Shown here: positions 1 to 8,333 of the stretch, in pieces
How positions within the stretch are numbered: the stretch's first letter is position 1
Layout: each line of letters begins with the position of its first letter
Origin: Gammaproteobacteria bacterium
GTDB lineage: Bacteria > Pseudomonadota > Gammaproteobacteria > Enterobacterales > Alteromonadaceae
Length of the DNA: 64,000 bases
Assembly (NCBI GenBank): GCA_018222985.1
Contig: JAAEZG010000004.1
Span: 1 to 64,000 of the forward strand
Direction: 5' to 3'
Translations under genes and position numbers: made by a program
The notes under the pieces: generated by a model
Database searches by the model: none
The model's input: the letters and a program-made list of their open reading frames with translations, nothing else
What the model was told of the DNA's origin: nothing

Positions 1-114
1 CGGAGTCGATCTATCAACCATCTGAGGGTGGTATCAGATTGATGGGGTGAAGGTGACCCATCAACCATTAAATCCGTATACCCAAATTTAGTTGGTTAAA
101 TTTTAAACGCAAAT
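1..114. other. Left-edge intergenic sequence
   Basis: No gene is visible here. The stretch lies downstream of the EamA exporter gene and contains two copies of a 9-bp word (ATCAACCAT, near 12 and 61) and an AT-rich end. I see no convincing terminator. Confidence 0.5.
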
Positions 115-1044
115 TTAGGCTATAGGTGCGCTGCGAGGCTTTCGTGTTCGACGGTTGGCAACAAAAACGCCGGTTAAAATAGCCGCCATGCCGATAGCAT
201 GCTCAATAAGAAACGGTTCGCCATCAATCACGCCAAGTATTAGCGCCACTATGGGAATTAAATAGGTGACTGAGCTCGTGAAGGTGGTATCTGTTATTTT
301 TACAACTGTATTGAAAATAACTAATGCCATTGCGGTGCCAACCACCCCAAGCAAAAGAATAGCCGAAAGTGAAAAATAAGAGTCAGGTTGCGTAGCAAGC
401 TGCTCAATGAACGGGGTTGCGGCCAGCAAATAAATCAACGCCGGCGGCGCTACTAAAAACAGGCTAACCCCAGTAATGGTTAGCGCGCCTAGGTCGGGAA
501 TATGGTGCTTGATAAGGTTAAGGTTAATTCCGTAACAAACCGTCGCCAATATAATTAGCAACGCATAGGCGTTAAATTGAAAGTCACCGTTGGCATTTGC
601 GGTTATTAAAATGACGGTGCCGGCCAACCCAATGAGAACACCTACCCACTGTTGTACCACCACTATTTGTTGAAATACCAGCACACCAATAAGTAGGGTA
701 GCTAGCGGCGTGAAGGTATTCAGAACGCCAGTGACGCCACTAGGAAGCTGTGTTTGTGCGAAAGCAAACAAAAACGCGGGAATAAAGCTACCCACTAATC
801 CAACCGAAATGAGCTTCGGCCAGTGATGGCGTTGCACAGTTTTAAAACGTTGCATTAAAAATGGCAGTAATACGAAGCCTGCCGAGGCGATACGAATGGC
901 GGCGAGTTGATCAGGGCGAAAGGCGATAAGGCCTTTTTTAATCAGGATAAATGAGCTGCCCCAAATCATTGCGAGCAGCAATAATAGTAACCAAGCTTTT
1001 AGTGGGGGTGTTTCACTCTGCTGCATCGGCGTTAACCGTTGCAT
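115..1044 (-). CDS. EamA/DMT-family drug/metabolite exporter
   Basis: This is an inner-membrane transporter of the drug/metabolite (EamA) superfamily, probably exporting a small metabolite; the substrate cannot be read from the sequence. The 309 residues hold about ten hydrophobic helices in two repeated halves, and the first helix carries the family-typical [15 protein letters not shown] stretch. The tail is basic (RRTRKPR), as expected for a cytoplasmic end. The start overlaps the end of engB by 32 bases. A second ATG at 1026 would cut this to 14 bases, and neither start has a strong ribosome binding site. It is co-directional with engB and probably translated by readthrough from it. Confidence 0.85.
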   Translation of the reverse strand: MQRLTPMQQSETPPLKAWLLLLLLAMIWGSSFILIKKGLIAFRPDQLAAIRIASAGFVLLPFLMQRFKTVQRHHWPKLISVGLVGSFIPAFLFAFAQTQLPSGVTGVLNTFTPLATLLIGVLVFQQIVVVQQWVGVLIGLAGTVILITANANGDFQFNAYALLIILATVCYGINLNLIKHHIPDLGALTITGVSLFLVAPPALIYLLAATPFIEQLATQPDSYFSLSAILLLGVVGTAMALVIFNTVVKITDTTFTSSVTYLIPIVALILGVIDGEPFLIEHAIGMAAILTGVFVANRRTRKPRSAPIA

Positions 1045-1651
1045 CTGCTGGGGTGTTCAGCCAGTTGGACAGAATAACCTCAACTTGAGGTAGGCCTAAT
1101 TTATTGTGCGACGAGAACATTTCTACCTGAACACCATCACCAAACACTAACGCGGCTTCACGAGCCTGTAGCAGCGTGCTTTTACGCTGGCTAGGCTTTA
1201 ATTTATCGGCTTTGGTTAGCAATACCAGCACCGGAATACCGCAGTCAGTTGCCCAATGGAGTAAATCCTGATCGGTGTCACGGTATGGGTGACGAATATC
1301 CATCAATAATACCAGGCCACGCAACGACTGACGTTTCTGTAAGTATTCGCTAAGCGCCAGGTTCCATTTTTCTTTCACCGCCAACGGTACTTTGGCGTAA
1401 CCGTAGCCTGGCAAATCGATTAAGCGTTTCCCTTCAGCAACTTCAAACACATTGATAAGTTGCGTGCGACCAGGCGTTTTACTGGTGCGCGCTAATGCTT
1501 TTTGACGCGTAATAGTATTTAATGCGCTTGATTTACCCGCATTAGAGCGACCAGCGAACGCAATTTCGACGCCGGCATCGTCAGGCAACTGTCGAATATT
1601 CGCAGCGCTCGTGATAAATTTTGTGGGTTGAAAGTTCAACGTGGTGTTCAT
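1013..1651 (-). CDS. engB: Ribosome biogenesis GTPase EngB/YihA
   Basis: EngB is a small essential GTPase needed for maturation of the large ribosomal subunit. The 212-residue product has the G1 loop GRSNAGKS (about 34-41), a TPGRTQ switch, G3 DLPGYG (79-84) and G4 TKAD (146-149), all standard for the TrmE-Era-EngA-EngB group. An upstream in-frame start would add ten residues, but the chosen ATG gives the normal family length and N-terminus. It is divergent from the cytochrome c4 gene, an arrangement common in gammaproteobacteria. Its last codons overlap the downstream EamA gene. Confidence 0.95.
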   Translation of the reverse strand: MNTTLNFQPTKFITSAANIRQLPDDAGVEIAFAGRSNAGKSSALNTITRQKALARTSKTPGRTQLINVFEVAEGKRLIDLPGYGYAKVPLAVKEKWNLALSEYLQKRQSLRGLVLLMDIRHPYRDTDQDLLHWATDCGIPVLVLLTKADKLKPSQRKSTLLQAREAALVFGDGVQVEMFSSHNKLGLPQVEVILSNWLNTPADATVNADAAE

Positions 1652-1765
1652 AGACGTGTTTAAGACCTCAATTGAAACCACATAGTATCATGATTAGACG
1701 TTTAATCCTTACAACTTTTGTGTAAAATAGCGTCTGTTACAACATCCAGAGCAGAGATATCGATC

Positions 1766-2392
1766 ATGAAAAAAATCGCAATGTTCGTCGGCCTGTACCT
1801 TGGCTTAACAGGTGTCGCTATGGCAGCAACCGGTGACGCTGAAGCAGGACAACAAAAAGCAGCGGTATGTAGCGCTTGTCACGGGCCCGATGGTAATGCG
1901 CCATCAGACATGTATCCGAAAATTGCCGGCCAGCATGAAGGCTACCTGTTCAAACAATTAAAAGATTATAAACTTGCAGCCGAAACTGGCGGCGAGCAAG
2001 GCCGTGTTAATGCCATCATGCAAGGTCAAGTGATGATGCTGAACGAGCAAGACATGGCTGACATCGCAGCTTATTTTGCGTCACAAGAAATGGAAGGCGG
2101 TAGCGCTCCTGAAGACGTGATTGCGGCGGGCAAGAAACTTTTTGTTGCCGGTGATGAGTCTCGCGGTATTGCGGCTTGTGCAGCCTGTCATGGCCCTCGT
2201 GGCGACGGTATGGCATTGGCGAACTTCCCAGATATTTCTGGACAGCATGCTGCTTATACCAAAGCTCAGTTAGAGTTGTTCCGCAGCGGTGAGCGTGCAA
2301 ATGACATGAATAACATGATGCGCGACGTGGCGAGCAAGCTAACTGACAAAGATATTGAAATTCTTTCGCAGTATATTCAAGGCTTGTACTAA
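1766..2392 (+). CDS. Diheme cytochrome c4
   Basis: This is a periplasmic electron carrier of the cytochrome c4 family that usually feeds terminal oxidases. The 208-residue protein starts with a signal peptide ending near ALA/MAAA at residue 20. Two heme-binding motifs follow, CSACH at 35-39 and CAACH at 138-142, one per cytochrome c domain. Methionine-rich segments in each half can supply the axial ligands. An ATG-like start 48 bases upstream is in frame, but only the start at 1766 places the signal peptide at the N-terminus. A strong hairpin terminator follows directly. Confidence 0.93.
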   Translation: MKKIAMFVGLYLGLTGVAMAATGDAEAGQQKAAVCSACHGPDGNAPSDMYPKIAGQHEGYLFKQLKDYKLAAETGGEQGRVNAIMQGQVMMLNEQDMADIAAYFASQEMEGGSAPEDVIAAGKKLFVAGDESRGIAACAACHGPRGDGMALANFPDISGQHAAYTKAQLELFRSGERANDMNNMMRDVASKLTDKDIEILSQYIQGLY

Positions 2393-2398
2393 GCAGGA

Positions 2399-2424
2399 AA
2401 AGGCAGCAAAAGCTGCCTTTTTTG
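2399..2424 (+). terminator. Rho-independent terminator of cytochrome c4
   Basis: A 9-bp perfect stem (AAAGGCAGC / GCTGCCTTT) with an AAAA loop is followed by a T-rich run, seven bases after the cytochrome c4 stop codon. Confidence 0.9.
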
Positions 2425-2727
2425 TTTTTTTGTTGCAAAAAAACTGTCACAAAATCGCACTGTTTACGCGGACTTGGGCAAAAAGTAATAAAAAAACTCG
2501 TTTTTAGAACATAATAATCATTGATAATTTGCTACGAATAAGTACATTGAATGCCATTGGATTTTAGCGAAGCCACGTAGAATAAGGCTTAGCTAAGTTA
2601 AGAATTAAAATCCAGGGAATAAAAACACGGCCAGGAGGCCGCCTTTTAACCAAGCACAATAATAAGAACAGAGCTCGGTTGATGCACTTTAACTAATAAC
2701 AATAATAATAAAAAAGCTCACGGACGT
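2425..2727. other. AT-rich gap before the candidate small RNA
   Basis: About 300 AT-rich bases with no convincing gene. A short GC-rich hairpin (CGGCC-AGGA-GGCCG, 2628-2641) followed by CCTTTT could be a weak terminator or a protein-binding RNA hairpin. Several AATAAT runs occur near 2659 and 2694-2710. The small reading frames here show no family features. Confidence 0.5.
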
Positions 2728-2733
2728 TATAAT
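2728..2733 (+). promoter_or_regulatory. Perfect -10 box (TATAAT) for the candidate sRNA
   Basis: TATAAT matches the sigma-70 -10 consensus exactly. No good -35 hexamer is seen 16-18 bases upstream, so the promoter call rests on the -10 and on the terminator placed about 75 bases downstream. Confidence 0.45.
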
Positions 2734-2739
2734 TAAAAA

Positions 2740-2830
2740 CATGGAAGATAATGACAACCGTTCTCGAAATCGCACGTGCGCTGTGTGAAAGATTGAGAAT
2801 AAATCAGGCGATGGAAACATCGCCTTTTTT
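2740..2830 (+). ncRNA. Candidate ~90-nt small RNA upstream of yihI
   Basis: The segment begins about seven bases after a perfect TATAAT and ends in a strong intrinsic terminator (stem GGCGATG/CATCGCC with a GAAA loop, 2807-2824, then six T). It could also be read as a 68-codon ORF (2751-2957), but that ORF crosses the terminator and has no recognisable features. In E. coli the neighbourhood of yihA and yihI carries the regulatory RNAs Spot 42 and CsrC. I see no sequence match to Spot 42 and no enrichment of GGA motifs, so the identity is open. An attenuated leader of yihI is an alternative. Confidence 0.4.
2807..2830 (+). terminator. Strong intrinsic terminator upstream of yihI
   Basis: A perfect 7-bp stem with a GAAA tetraloop is followed by six T. 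It ends a transcript that begins upstream of yihI and is not attached to any clear protein gene. Confidence 0.85.
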
Positions 2831-2892
2831 ATTGTCTGCAAGATCAGGTAAACTATGCGCTAGTTTCAAATTCACCTGTTCTGGAAGCACTC

Positions 2893-3411
2893 ATGACTCG
2901 CGTCAAAAAGACTCGCAAAACTGGCCCACTTGCTGCGGCCAAAAAAACTCAGCCTGAATGGGAAAAGCCAAGTCGTGCCAAAGCGCCGGCCAAAGCACCT
3001 CAGAAAAACAAAGGGCGTAAACCGGGTAGCCGTTTCAATGTTAGCGACGGCCAGCGCCAATCGTCACGCTTTGTCGGTGGGCAAGCAACTGAAGACCCAC
3101 GGTTCGGTAGCAAAAAACCTATTCAACTTATTCGCCCTGACCAATTGGCGGAAGCAACAAAACCTGCTTTTGACCGTAAGGCCGCTTTGGCTGAGCTAAA
3201 TGCCATCGAAAACGATGACCGCTTGCAGGCGTTGCTTGACCGTGCAGACGAGGGCGGTGAACTTTCAGCCACTGAAACACGTTATGTTGAAGAGCGCACA
3301 GAGCGTTTTGCACAACTTGCTGAGCAGTTAGGCATTGAAATTGACGACAGCGATGACGATTTTGATGACCTAGAATTTGACGACGAATTTGAGGATGACG
3401 ATGACAGATAG
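2893..3411 (+). CDS. yihI: Der GTPase-activating protein YihI
   Basis: YihI stimulates the GTPase activity of Der (EngA), a 50S assembly factor. The 172-residue protein has the family layout. A very basic, lysine- and proline-rich N-terminus (KKTRKTG, then repeated AKAP) is followed by a GRKPGSRFN motif near residue 41. A helical core then precedes a strongly acidic tail rich in DDDFDD near residues 150-172. The last bases overlap the DUF2489 gene, so the two are translationally coupled. The nearby engB gene (also a ribosome-assembly GTPase) fits the functional neighbourhood. Confidence 0.9.
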   Translation: MTRVKKTRKTGPLAAAKKTQPEWEKPSRAKAPAKAPQKNKGRKPGSRFNVSDGQRQSSRFVGGQATEDPRFGSKKPIQLIRPDQLAEATKPAFDRKAALAELNAIENDDRLQALLDRADEGGELSATETRYVEERTERFAQLAEQLGIEIDDSDDDFDDLEFDDEFEDDDDR

Positions 3412-3865
3412 CAGCTTGCCATTGTGGGCTTGGATTGCAGCAATCGTTGGTATTGTAATCATTTGCGCGCTCGCCTTTTACGCGGGCCGCTTGCTGGGGC
3501 AGTTGAAACAGCAAAACCAACGCCGTGACGAAGCTTTAGCGAAGCGCAACGAAAACCTGCACGAAAGCATTGTGACTATCGCCAAAGCCATGGACCAAGG
3601 GCAATGCCCGTTGTCTGAAGGTGCTTTGCGTTTAGTGGTGCTGCTTGACCTACGCGTTGAGTCCGTTGAGGCTAAATATGCAGCTCGTTATCCGGCGTTG
3701 CACGACATGTATGAACGCATTAAACACATGCCTACGCATGAAGCTCGCAAGCAATATCCGAAACAAGAAATCCGTAAAATGGATACCGAACGGGAAGGGT
3801 ATGAAGACGAGCTGGAAGACGTCATTTTGCAAGACGTCCGCCAGCTTTTGAAAGACTTCGGCTAA
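3401..3865 (+). CDS. DUF2489 family membrane-anchored protein
   Basis: A 154-residue protein of unknown function. One N-terminal membrane helix (about residues 7-30, WAWIAAIVGIVIICALAFYA) is followed by a charged cytoplasmic domain predicted helical. In frame starts exist at 3377, 3395 and 3401; GAGG at 3391-3394 is well spaced only for 3401, which I chose. It overlaps the yihI stop by eleven bases. The yihI-DUF2489 pairing is conserved in related gammaproteobacteria as I recall it, but no activity is known to me. Confidence 0.75.
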   Translation: MTDSSLPLWAWIAAIVGIVIICALAFYAGRLLGQLKQQNQRRDEALAKRNENLHESIVTIAKAMDQGQCPLSEGALRLVVLLDLRVESVEAKYAARYPALHDMYERIKHMPTHEARKQYPKQEIRKMDTEREGYEDELEDVILQDVRQLLKDFG

Positions 3866-3866
3866 G

Positions 3867-5141
3867 TTATTGCTTATAAACGTGGCCGTCTTTAATGACC
3901 AAGTTAATGCCGCTAAGCAGTTCGATATTGTTTAGCGGGTTGCCCTCAACCGCAACCACATCGGCGCGTTTGCCAACTTCAAGTGTGCCTATATCCTTCA
4001 CGCCAAGTAATGTCGCTGCTTCGGCTGTCGCGCTGCGAATAGCGGTTAACGGTGGCATACCCGCTTCAACCATATAAATAAATTCGCGATAATTTTCGCC
4101 GTGATCATAAACGCCGGCGTCTGTACCAAATGCAATTTTTACTCCTGCTTTATAGGCTTCAGCAAAAGTAGACTGAATTTTCGGACCAATTGCAGCTGCT
4201 TTAGGGCGCACAATGTCAGGGAAGAAGCCGTCAATTTTAGCGCGATCGGCCACCGAGCGCCCTGCAGTAATGGTCGGCACAAAGTACACGTTGTTTTTCT
4301 TCATGGCAGCCATGACTTCAGCATCCATATAGGTACCGTGCTCAATCGAGTCGACGCCAGCAGCGATAGCACGCAACATGCCTTCTTTGCCGTGCGCATG
4401 TACGGTTACCTTCATACCGTAGTCTTTTGCTGTGGCCACAACCGACTCAAGCTCGTCCATCATGAATTGCGGATTTTGCCCGCTTTTCGCAACGCTTAAC
4501 ACACCGCCAGTAACCGTTAGCTTAATAAGGTCTGCGCCGTCTTGAGAGCGAGCGCGAACGGCCTCGCGAGCTTCGTAGGGGCCATTTAATACTCCATCAG
4601 CGGGTGTAGGGCTTTCATAAAGACCTTTGTAGGCGCCGTTCGTTGGATCAGCGTGTCCACCCGTGGTGGCGAGCGATTTGCCCGCGGTGAAAATACGTGG
4701 GCCGACAACCTTTCCAGCGTTCACAGCATTACGTAACGCAATACTCGCGTTATAAGAGTCGCCTAAGTCGCGCACCGTGGTAAATCCTGCCATAAGTGTT
4801 TTGTTGGCGTAATTCACAGCATCTAAGGTGACATCGGCGGCGCTGTGGGTAAATTTATGCATGTAACTACCAGGACCTAGTTGCGAGGTTAGGTGCGTGT
4901 GCATGTCAATAAACCCAGGCATTACCGTACCATTGCGACGGTCTATAACCACATCGCCAGCAGCTGGCTGTTTAAAGCCTCTTTCAATGGCCGTTATCTT
5001 TCCGCCATCAATAACCACGGTCATATCTGACTTTGGATTGGCTTGCGTGCCGTCAATAAGCGTGCCGGCATACACTAAGGTATCAGCGTAGCTAGCGCTA
5101 CTAAGGCCAAGCGCAACTGCAGCGGTGAGTAAGCGTCGCAT
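3867..5141 (-). CDS. Secreted metal-dependent amidohydrolase (prolidase-like)
   Basis: This 424-residue protein belongs to the amidohydrolase superfamily, in the imidazolonepropionase/Xaa-Pro dipeptidase-like subgroup found as exported enzymes in marine Alteromonadales. It has a signal peptide ([19 protein letters not shown]). The metal motif DMHTHL lies near residue 79, and HAHG, SIEHG and GTDAG supply later metal ligands and the catalytic aspartate. A good AAGGAG site precedes the start. Peptide or amide hydrolysis in the periplasm is likely; the true substrate is unknown. It is convergent with the DUF2489 gene, with only one base between the stops. Confidence 0.85.
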   Translation of the reverse strand: MRRLLTAAVALGLSSASYADTLVYAGTLIDGTQANPKSDMTVVIDGGKITAIERGFKQPAAGDVVIDRRNGTVMPGFIDMHTHLTSQLGPGSYMHKFTHSAADVTLDAVNYANKTLMAGFTTVRDLGDSYNASIALRNAVNAGKVVGPRIFTAGKSLATTGGHADPTNGAYKGLYESPTPADGVLNGPYEAREAVRARSQDGADLIKLTVTGGVLSVAKSGQNPQFMMDELESVVATAKDYGMKVTVHAHGKEGMLRAIAAGVDSIEHGTYMDAEVMAAMKKNNVYFVPTITAGRSVADRAKIDGFFPDIVRPKAAAIGPKIQSTFAEAYKAGVKIAFGTDAGVYDHGENYREFIYMVEAGMPPLTAIRSATAEAATLLGVKDIGTLEVGKRADVVAVEGNPLNNIELLSGINLVIKDGHVYKQ

Positions 5142-5318
5142 GGTAAACTCCTTACTGTAATATTTGTTATAGGTTATTTAAGTTATCACGATAGCGATCG
5201 AATCACTACGGGGTCAACGTATAAGGGCGACATTGGGCGCTTTTTCTCGGTTTACTAACGCAGAATAGCGATAAATTGATATACTAACGGACTAAATCAG
5301 CCAAAGGTTTTCGGTGTC

Positions 5319-6143
5319 ATGTTTAATCGTATACGAGAAGATATCAAAAGCGTATTTGCTCGCGACCCTGCCGCGCGTAACGCCTTTGAAGTGCTAACAA
5401 CCTATCCGGGGCTACACGCCATATGGTGGCACCGGGTCGCCCATCGTTTTTGGCGTTGGCGCTTATTCTGGTTGGCGCGCTTCATTTCGACCATCTCGCG
5501 GTGGCTTACGGGTATTGAAATTCACCCGGGCGCACGCATTGGCCGGCGTTTCTTTATTGACCATGGCATGGGCGTAGTTATTGGCGAAACCGCAGAAATT
5601 GGCGATGACGTAACGATTTATCATGGCGTTACGTTAGGTGGTACCAGCTGGAATCAAGGGAAACGTCATCCAACGCTGAAAAACGGTGTGGTGATAGGTG
5701 CAGGTGCCAAGGTACTTGGGCCAATAGAAGTTGGCGAAAACGCGCGTATTGGTTCTAATGCAGTGGTGGTGAAAGACGTTCCTGCTGAAGTAACCGTGGT
5801 GGGTATTCCAGCACGTGTTGCTAGCGGAATAAAAAGCACCAGCGAAGTGCAGAAGCGCCGCGAACAAATTGCCAAGCAATATGGGTTTGATGCGTATGCT
5901 ATTTCCGCTGATAACCCTGATCCAGTTGCAACGGCTATTGGCCGTATGCTTGACCATGTTCATGTGCTTGACCAGAAAGTTGCTGATTTATGCTGTGCAG
6001 TGAACAAGCTTGGCGGTAGCGTTTGCGAAGAAATTCCAGAAGTGCAGCTAGACGACATGGATTTTGTAACCGAAGAGCAGAAGGCTGCTGAGCAGCGTCA
6101 GAAAGCAGGTCAAAAATCGGGTCAGAAAGAAAGTCAGCAATAA
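5319..6143 (+). CDS. cysE: Serine O-acetyltransferase CysE
   Basis: CysE makes O-acetylserine from serine and acetyl-CoA, the first step of cysteine synthesis. The 274 residues match the E. coli enzyme in length. The helical N-terminal domain is followed by a left-handed hexapeptide-repeat region with the family signatures [19 protein letters not shown] and YHGVTLGG. The C-terminal tail is longer and Gln/Lys-rich ([14 protein letters not shown]) and does not end in the usual isoleucine that docks into CysK, so the CysE-CysK complex may be weak or absent. A bidirectional terminator follows. Confidence 0.95.
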   Translation: MFNRIREDIKSVFARDPAARNAFEVLTTYPGLHAIWWHRVAHRFWRWRLFWLARFISTISRWLTGIEIHPGARIGRRFFIDHGMGVVIGETAEIGDDVTIYHGVTLGGTSWNQGKRHPTLKNGVVIGAGAKVLGPIEVGENARIGSNAVVVKDVPAEVTVVGIPARVASGIKSTSEVQKRREQIAKQYGFDAYAISADNPDPVATAIGRMLDHVHVLDQKVADLCCAVNKLGGSVCEEIPEVQLDDMDFVTEEQKAAEQRQKAGQKSGQKESQQ

Positions 6144-6144
6144 A

Positions 6145-6169
6145 AAAGGCCGCTCAATGAGCGGCCTTT
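6145..6169. terminator. Bidirectional terminator between cysE and csp
   Basis: A perfect 11-bp stem (AAAGGCCGCTC / GAGCGGCCTTT) with a three-base loop, flanked by A-runs on the left and T on the right. It can end both cysE and the convergent cold-shock gene. Confidence 0.9.
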
Positions 6170-6196
6170 CGGAATTCTTCGCTAGAAGAAACGTAA

Positions 6197-6403
6197 TTAC
6201 ATAGGAACTACGTTAGAAGCCTGTGGGCCTTTAGGACCTTGCTCAATAGTGAACTGAACAGTTTGGCCTTCAGCTAAGGTTTTGAAACCGTCTGATTGGA
6301 TAGCTGAGAAATGTACGAATACGTCAGCGCCTTGCTCTTGCTCGATGAAACCGAAACCTTTAGCTTCGTTAAAGAATTTTACTTTACCAGTTACTGTAGA
6401 CAT
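6197..6403 (-). CDS. Cold-shock protein (CspA family)
   Basis: A 68-residue single-domain nucleic-acid chaperone with an OB fold. RNP1 (KGFGFI, about residues 15-20) and RNP2 (VFVHF, about 28-32) are intact. It probably binds RNA or single-stranded DNA and melts mRNA structure. A clear promoter 150 bases upstream and a leader of about 140 nt suggest the mRNA leader is part of its control, as in cold-inducible csp genes. Paralogue identity (CspA, C, D or E type) cannot be decided from the sequence. Confidence 0.93.
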   Translation of the reverse strand: MSTVTGKVKFFNEAKGFGFIEQEQGADVFVHFSAIQSDGFKTLAEGQTVQFTIEQGPKGPQASNVVPM

Positions 6404-6543
6404 GCTGTGATTCCTCGTAGTGCATGTGAAAATCTAGGGTATTGCTAATAAAAATTACGTGTAGTACTTGGGGACTTACAAAACGAGGTACAGCAATAGA
6501 CTTCGTAACAGGCCACAATTAGACAGCCGAATTTTTTCTAGCG
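6404..6543 (-). promoter_or_regulatory. Long 5' leader of the cold-shock gene
   Basis: From the predicted start point near 6543 to the ATG the leader is about 140 nt, unusually long for this compact genome and typical of cold-shock mRNAs. It ends in a GAGGAA ribosome binding site. Its fold cannot be judged here. Confidence 0.55.
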
Positions 6544-6549
6544 ACCGCC

Positions 6550-6577
6550 AGTATACGCTGATCTTACCTACTGTCAA
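6550..6577 (-). promoter_or_regulatory. Sigma-70 promoter of the cold-shock gene
   Basis: On the minus strand TTGACA (6577-6572) and TATACT (6555-6550) are separated by 16 bp. This is the best sigma-70 match I found in the window. Confidence 0.75.
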
Positions 6578-6606
6578 TTAAAGAATCATTAACGCCCGCG
6601 CGGAAT

Positions 6607-7155
6607 CTAGCCGCGTATCCAGTTCTTGGTAATGTGTCGGAACTGATCTGTACCTGAGCGGTGCAGCCATTCATAGGCCGCCATTTCTGATGAAATGATC
6701 ACCACACCCTCTTGGCGCATACGCTTCAATGCCGTTTGTTTATCGCTATCACGGCGCGAACCTACAGCGTCTTCCACCACAAATACTTGATAGTCGTCAG
6801 CAATTAAGTCTAACGCTGTTTGCAAAATACAAACGTGCGTTTCCATGCCCATTAACACCACTTGTGGGCGAGATATGTCGTTGAGTGCATTGACAAAATT
6901 AGGCTCTTGCATGGAGCTAAAGTGCATTTTTTCAATGACTTGGGCATTTTCGATAACGCCGGATAAGTCATCCACACTAATGCCTAAACCCTTAGGGTAC
7001 TGCTCGGTGACTAATGCGGGCACGCCAAGCTCATTGGCTATTTCACCTAGCCAACGCATACGCGCAATAAGCTGATCGCGCTGGTGAATAACGGGGGCTA
7101 ATTTTTCTTGGGCATCGACAATAACAAGTACGCTTTGGTCAACGTGCATGAGCAT
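6607..7155 (-). CDS. Isochorismatase-family cysteine hydrolase (YcaC-like)
   Basis: A 182-residue hydrolase of the isochorismatase/nicotinamidase fold. The catalytic triad is visible: Asp in LVIVDAQE (near 14), a Lys after the VTEQYPKGLG stretch, and Cys in the GMETHVCILQTALDL motif near residue 107. Members hydrolyse small amides or N-carbamoyl compounds; the YcaC subgroup has no agreed substrate. A GGAAG site sits eight bases before the chosen ATG. It is a single gene, divergent from the GGDEF pair. Confidence 0.82.
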   Translation of the reverse strand: MLMHVDQSVLVIVDAQEKLAPVIHQRDQLIARMRWLGEIANELGVPALVTEQYPKGLGISVDDLSGVIENAQVIEKMHFSSMQEPNFVNALNDISRPQVVLMGMETHVCILQTALDLIADDYQVFVVEDAVGSRRDSDKQTALKRMRQEGVVIISSEMAAYEWLHRSGTDQFRHITKNWIRG

Positions 7156-7322
7156 GAGTTTGCTTCCTTTGGTTGACGTCGCTTGACGTCTGATCAGTTC
7201 AAATTATGCATTGATTATGCCGCAAACATATTGCTATTCCTAATGCTACGCTATAGTTTGAGGGATGTAAGTTAAACTTTGGTGCTTACCTTAACGTTTG
7301 TTGTGTCAGAAGGATGCTGGCC

Positions 7323-8333
7323 ATGACCGATCACTCGGCCGATACGCTGCTACAAAATTTTCGCAATAAAGTCACTCGCAATATGGTGTGGGCGGGTGCG
7401 GTGACGCTGTTGGGGTTAACAGGCACGCAACTGTGGTTGACCCATTACTTGCAGGCTGCGGTTATGTTTACTTCCGGCGTTGTTTTTGCCGCCATTGCGT
7501 ACACGTTTCGTGCGCAACGCATTCCAAACTATTGGCGCCTACTTTTTATGGTGCTACTTACCGCAATCTGCGCAATGTCGATCAGACAAAATGGCGTTAT
7601 CGGGGTTTACTGGGCCTACCCTTTGCTCGTTTCAAGTTTCTTTATGTTCCGCGATGGCTATGCCATTGCGTTAGCGACAACCATTACCGTTGCCATTAGT
7701 GCTGCGGGTATTGCGTTTATGGAGGTTGATGATGCGTGGCGAATTGCTGCGTCGTTAACCGTCATTTTAGTATTAGGTAGCGTGTTTGTGGTCATGTTAG
7801 GGCGTATGCAGCGGCTGTTGCATCAACTTGTCATTACCGACACCTTAACTGGGTTGCAAAACCGCCACCGACTAACCGGTGTGCTTAATGAGCTACGAGC
7901 TAACTTCAAACGCTATAATCGTGCTGCCAGTGTATTGATGCTGGACTTAGACCATTTTAAATTACTCAACGATAAATACGGGCACCTATTTGGCGACCAA
8001 ATGCTCAAGCAACTTGCGCAACGTTTAAAACAAAAACTTCGCGTCAATGATCAGTTGTTTCGGGTTGGCGGGGAAGAATTTTTAGTGGTGCTTCCTGAAA
8101 CCGAGTTGTCTGAAGCCGAAAAAGTTGCGCAAAAACTATTAGCCACGGTAGCTAATGAACCGTTTGATGGTAAAGATGCACAAGTACACCTGACGGTCAG
8201 TATTGGCGTTGCCCAGTTGCGCGAAGAGCAATCGTGGGCCGAGTGGATAAACAGTGCCGATACTGCTTTACTTGAAGGTAAACGAAAAGGTCACAACCAA
8301 GTGTGCGTGGCTGAAAGTTACACGGAAATTTAA
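7323..8333 (+). CDS. Membrane diguanylate cyclase (GGEEF, I-site intact)
   Basis: This protein should make c-di-GMP from two GTP. The first 150 residues form five or six membrane helices without a named sensor domain. The cyclase domain follows, with LDLDHFKLLNDKYGH and an intact GGEEF motif at about 249-253. The inhibitory site RVND sits five residues before it, so product inhibition is expected. An ATG at 7314 abuts its own Shine-Dalgarno, whereas AGAAGG is correctly spaced for 7323, giving 336 residues. The stop overlaps the start of a second GGDEF gene (TAATG), so the two are made together. Confidence 0.87.
   Translation: MTDHSADTLLQNFRNKVTRNMVWAGAVTLLGLTGTQLWLTHYLQAAVMFTSGVVFAAIAYTFRAQRIPNYWRLLFMVLLTAICAMSIRQNGVIGVYWAYPLLVSSFFMFRDGYAIALATTITVAISAAGIAFMEVDDAWRIAASLTVILVLGSVFVVMLGRMQRLLHQLVITDTLTGLQNRHRLTGVLNELRANFKRYNRAASVLMLDLDHFKLLNDKYGHLFGDQMLKQLAQRLKQKLRVNDQLFRVGGEEFLVVLPETELSEAEKVAQKLLATVANEPFDGKDAQVHLTVSIGVAQLREEQSWAEWINSADTALLEGKRKGHNQVCVAESYTEI

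Noticed and set aside
2016-2450. 144-residue frame opposite cytochrome c4
   Set aside because: It is antisense to a well-supported gene and its product shows no family features; it crosses a terminator.
2450-2830. CsrB/CsrC-type RNA at the position of E. coli csrC
   Set aside because: Seven GGA triplets in about 360 bases is close to chance, and few sit in hairpin loops, so the CsrA-sponge pattern is not supported.
2751-2957. 68-residue ORF overlapping the start of yihI
   Set aside because: It crosses the terminator at 2807-2830 and overlaps yihI out of frame; no ribosome binding site or recognisable sequence.
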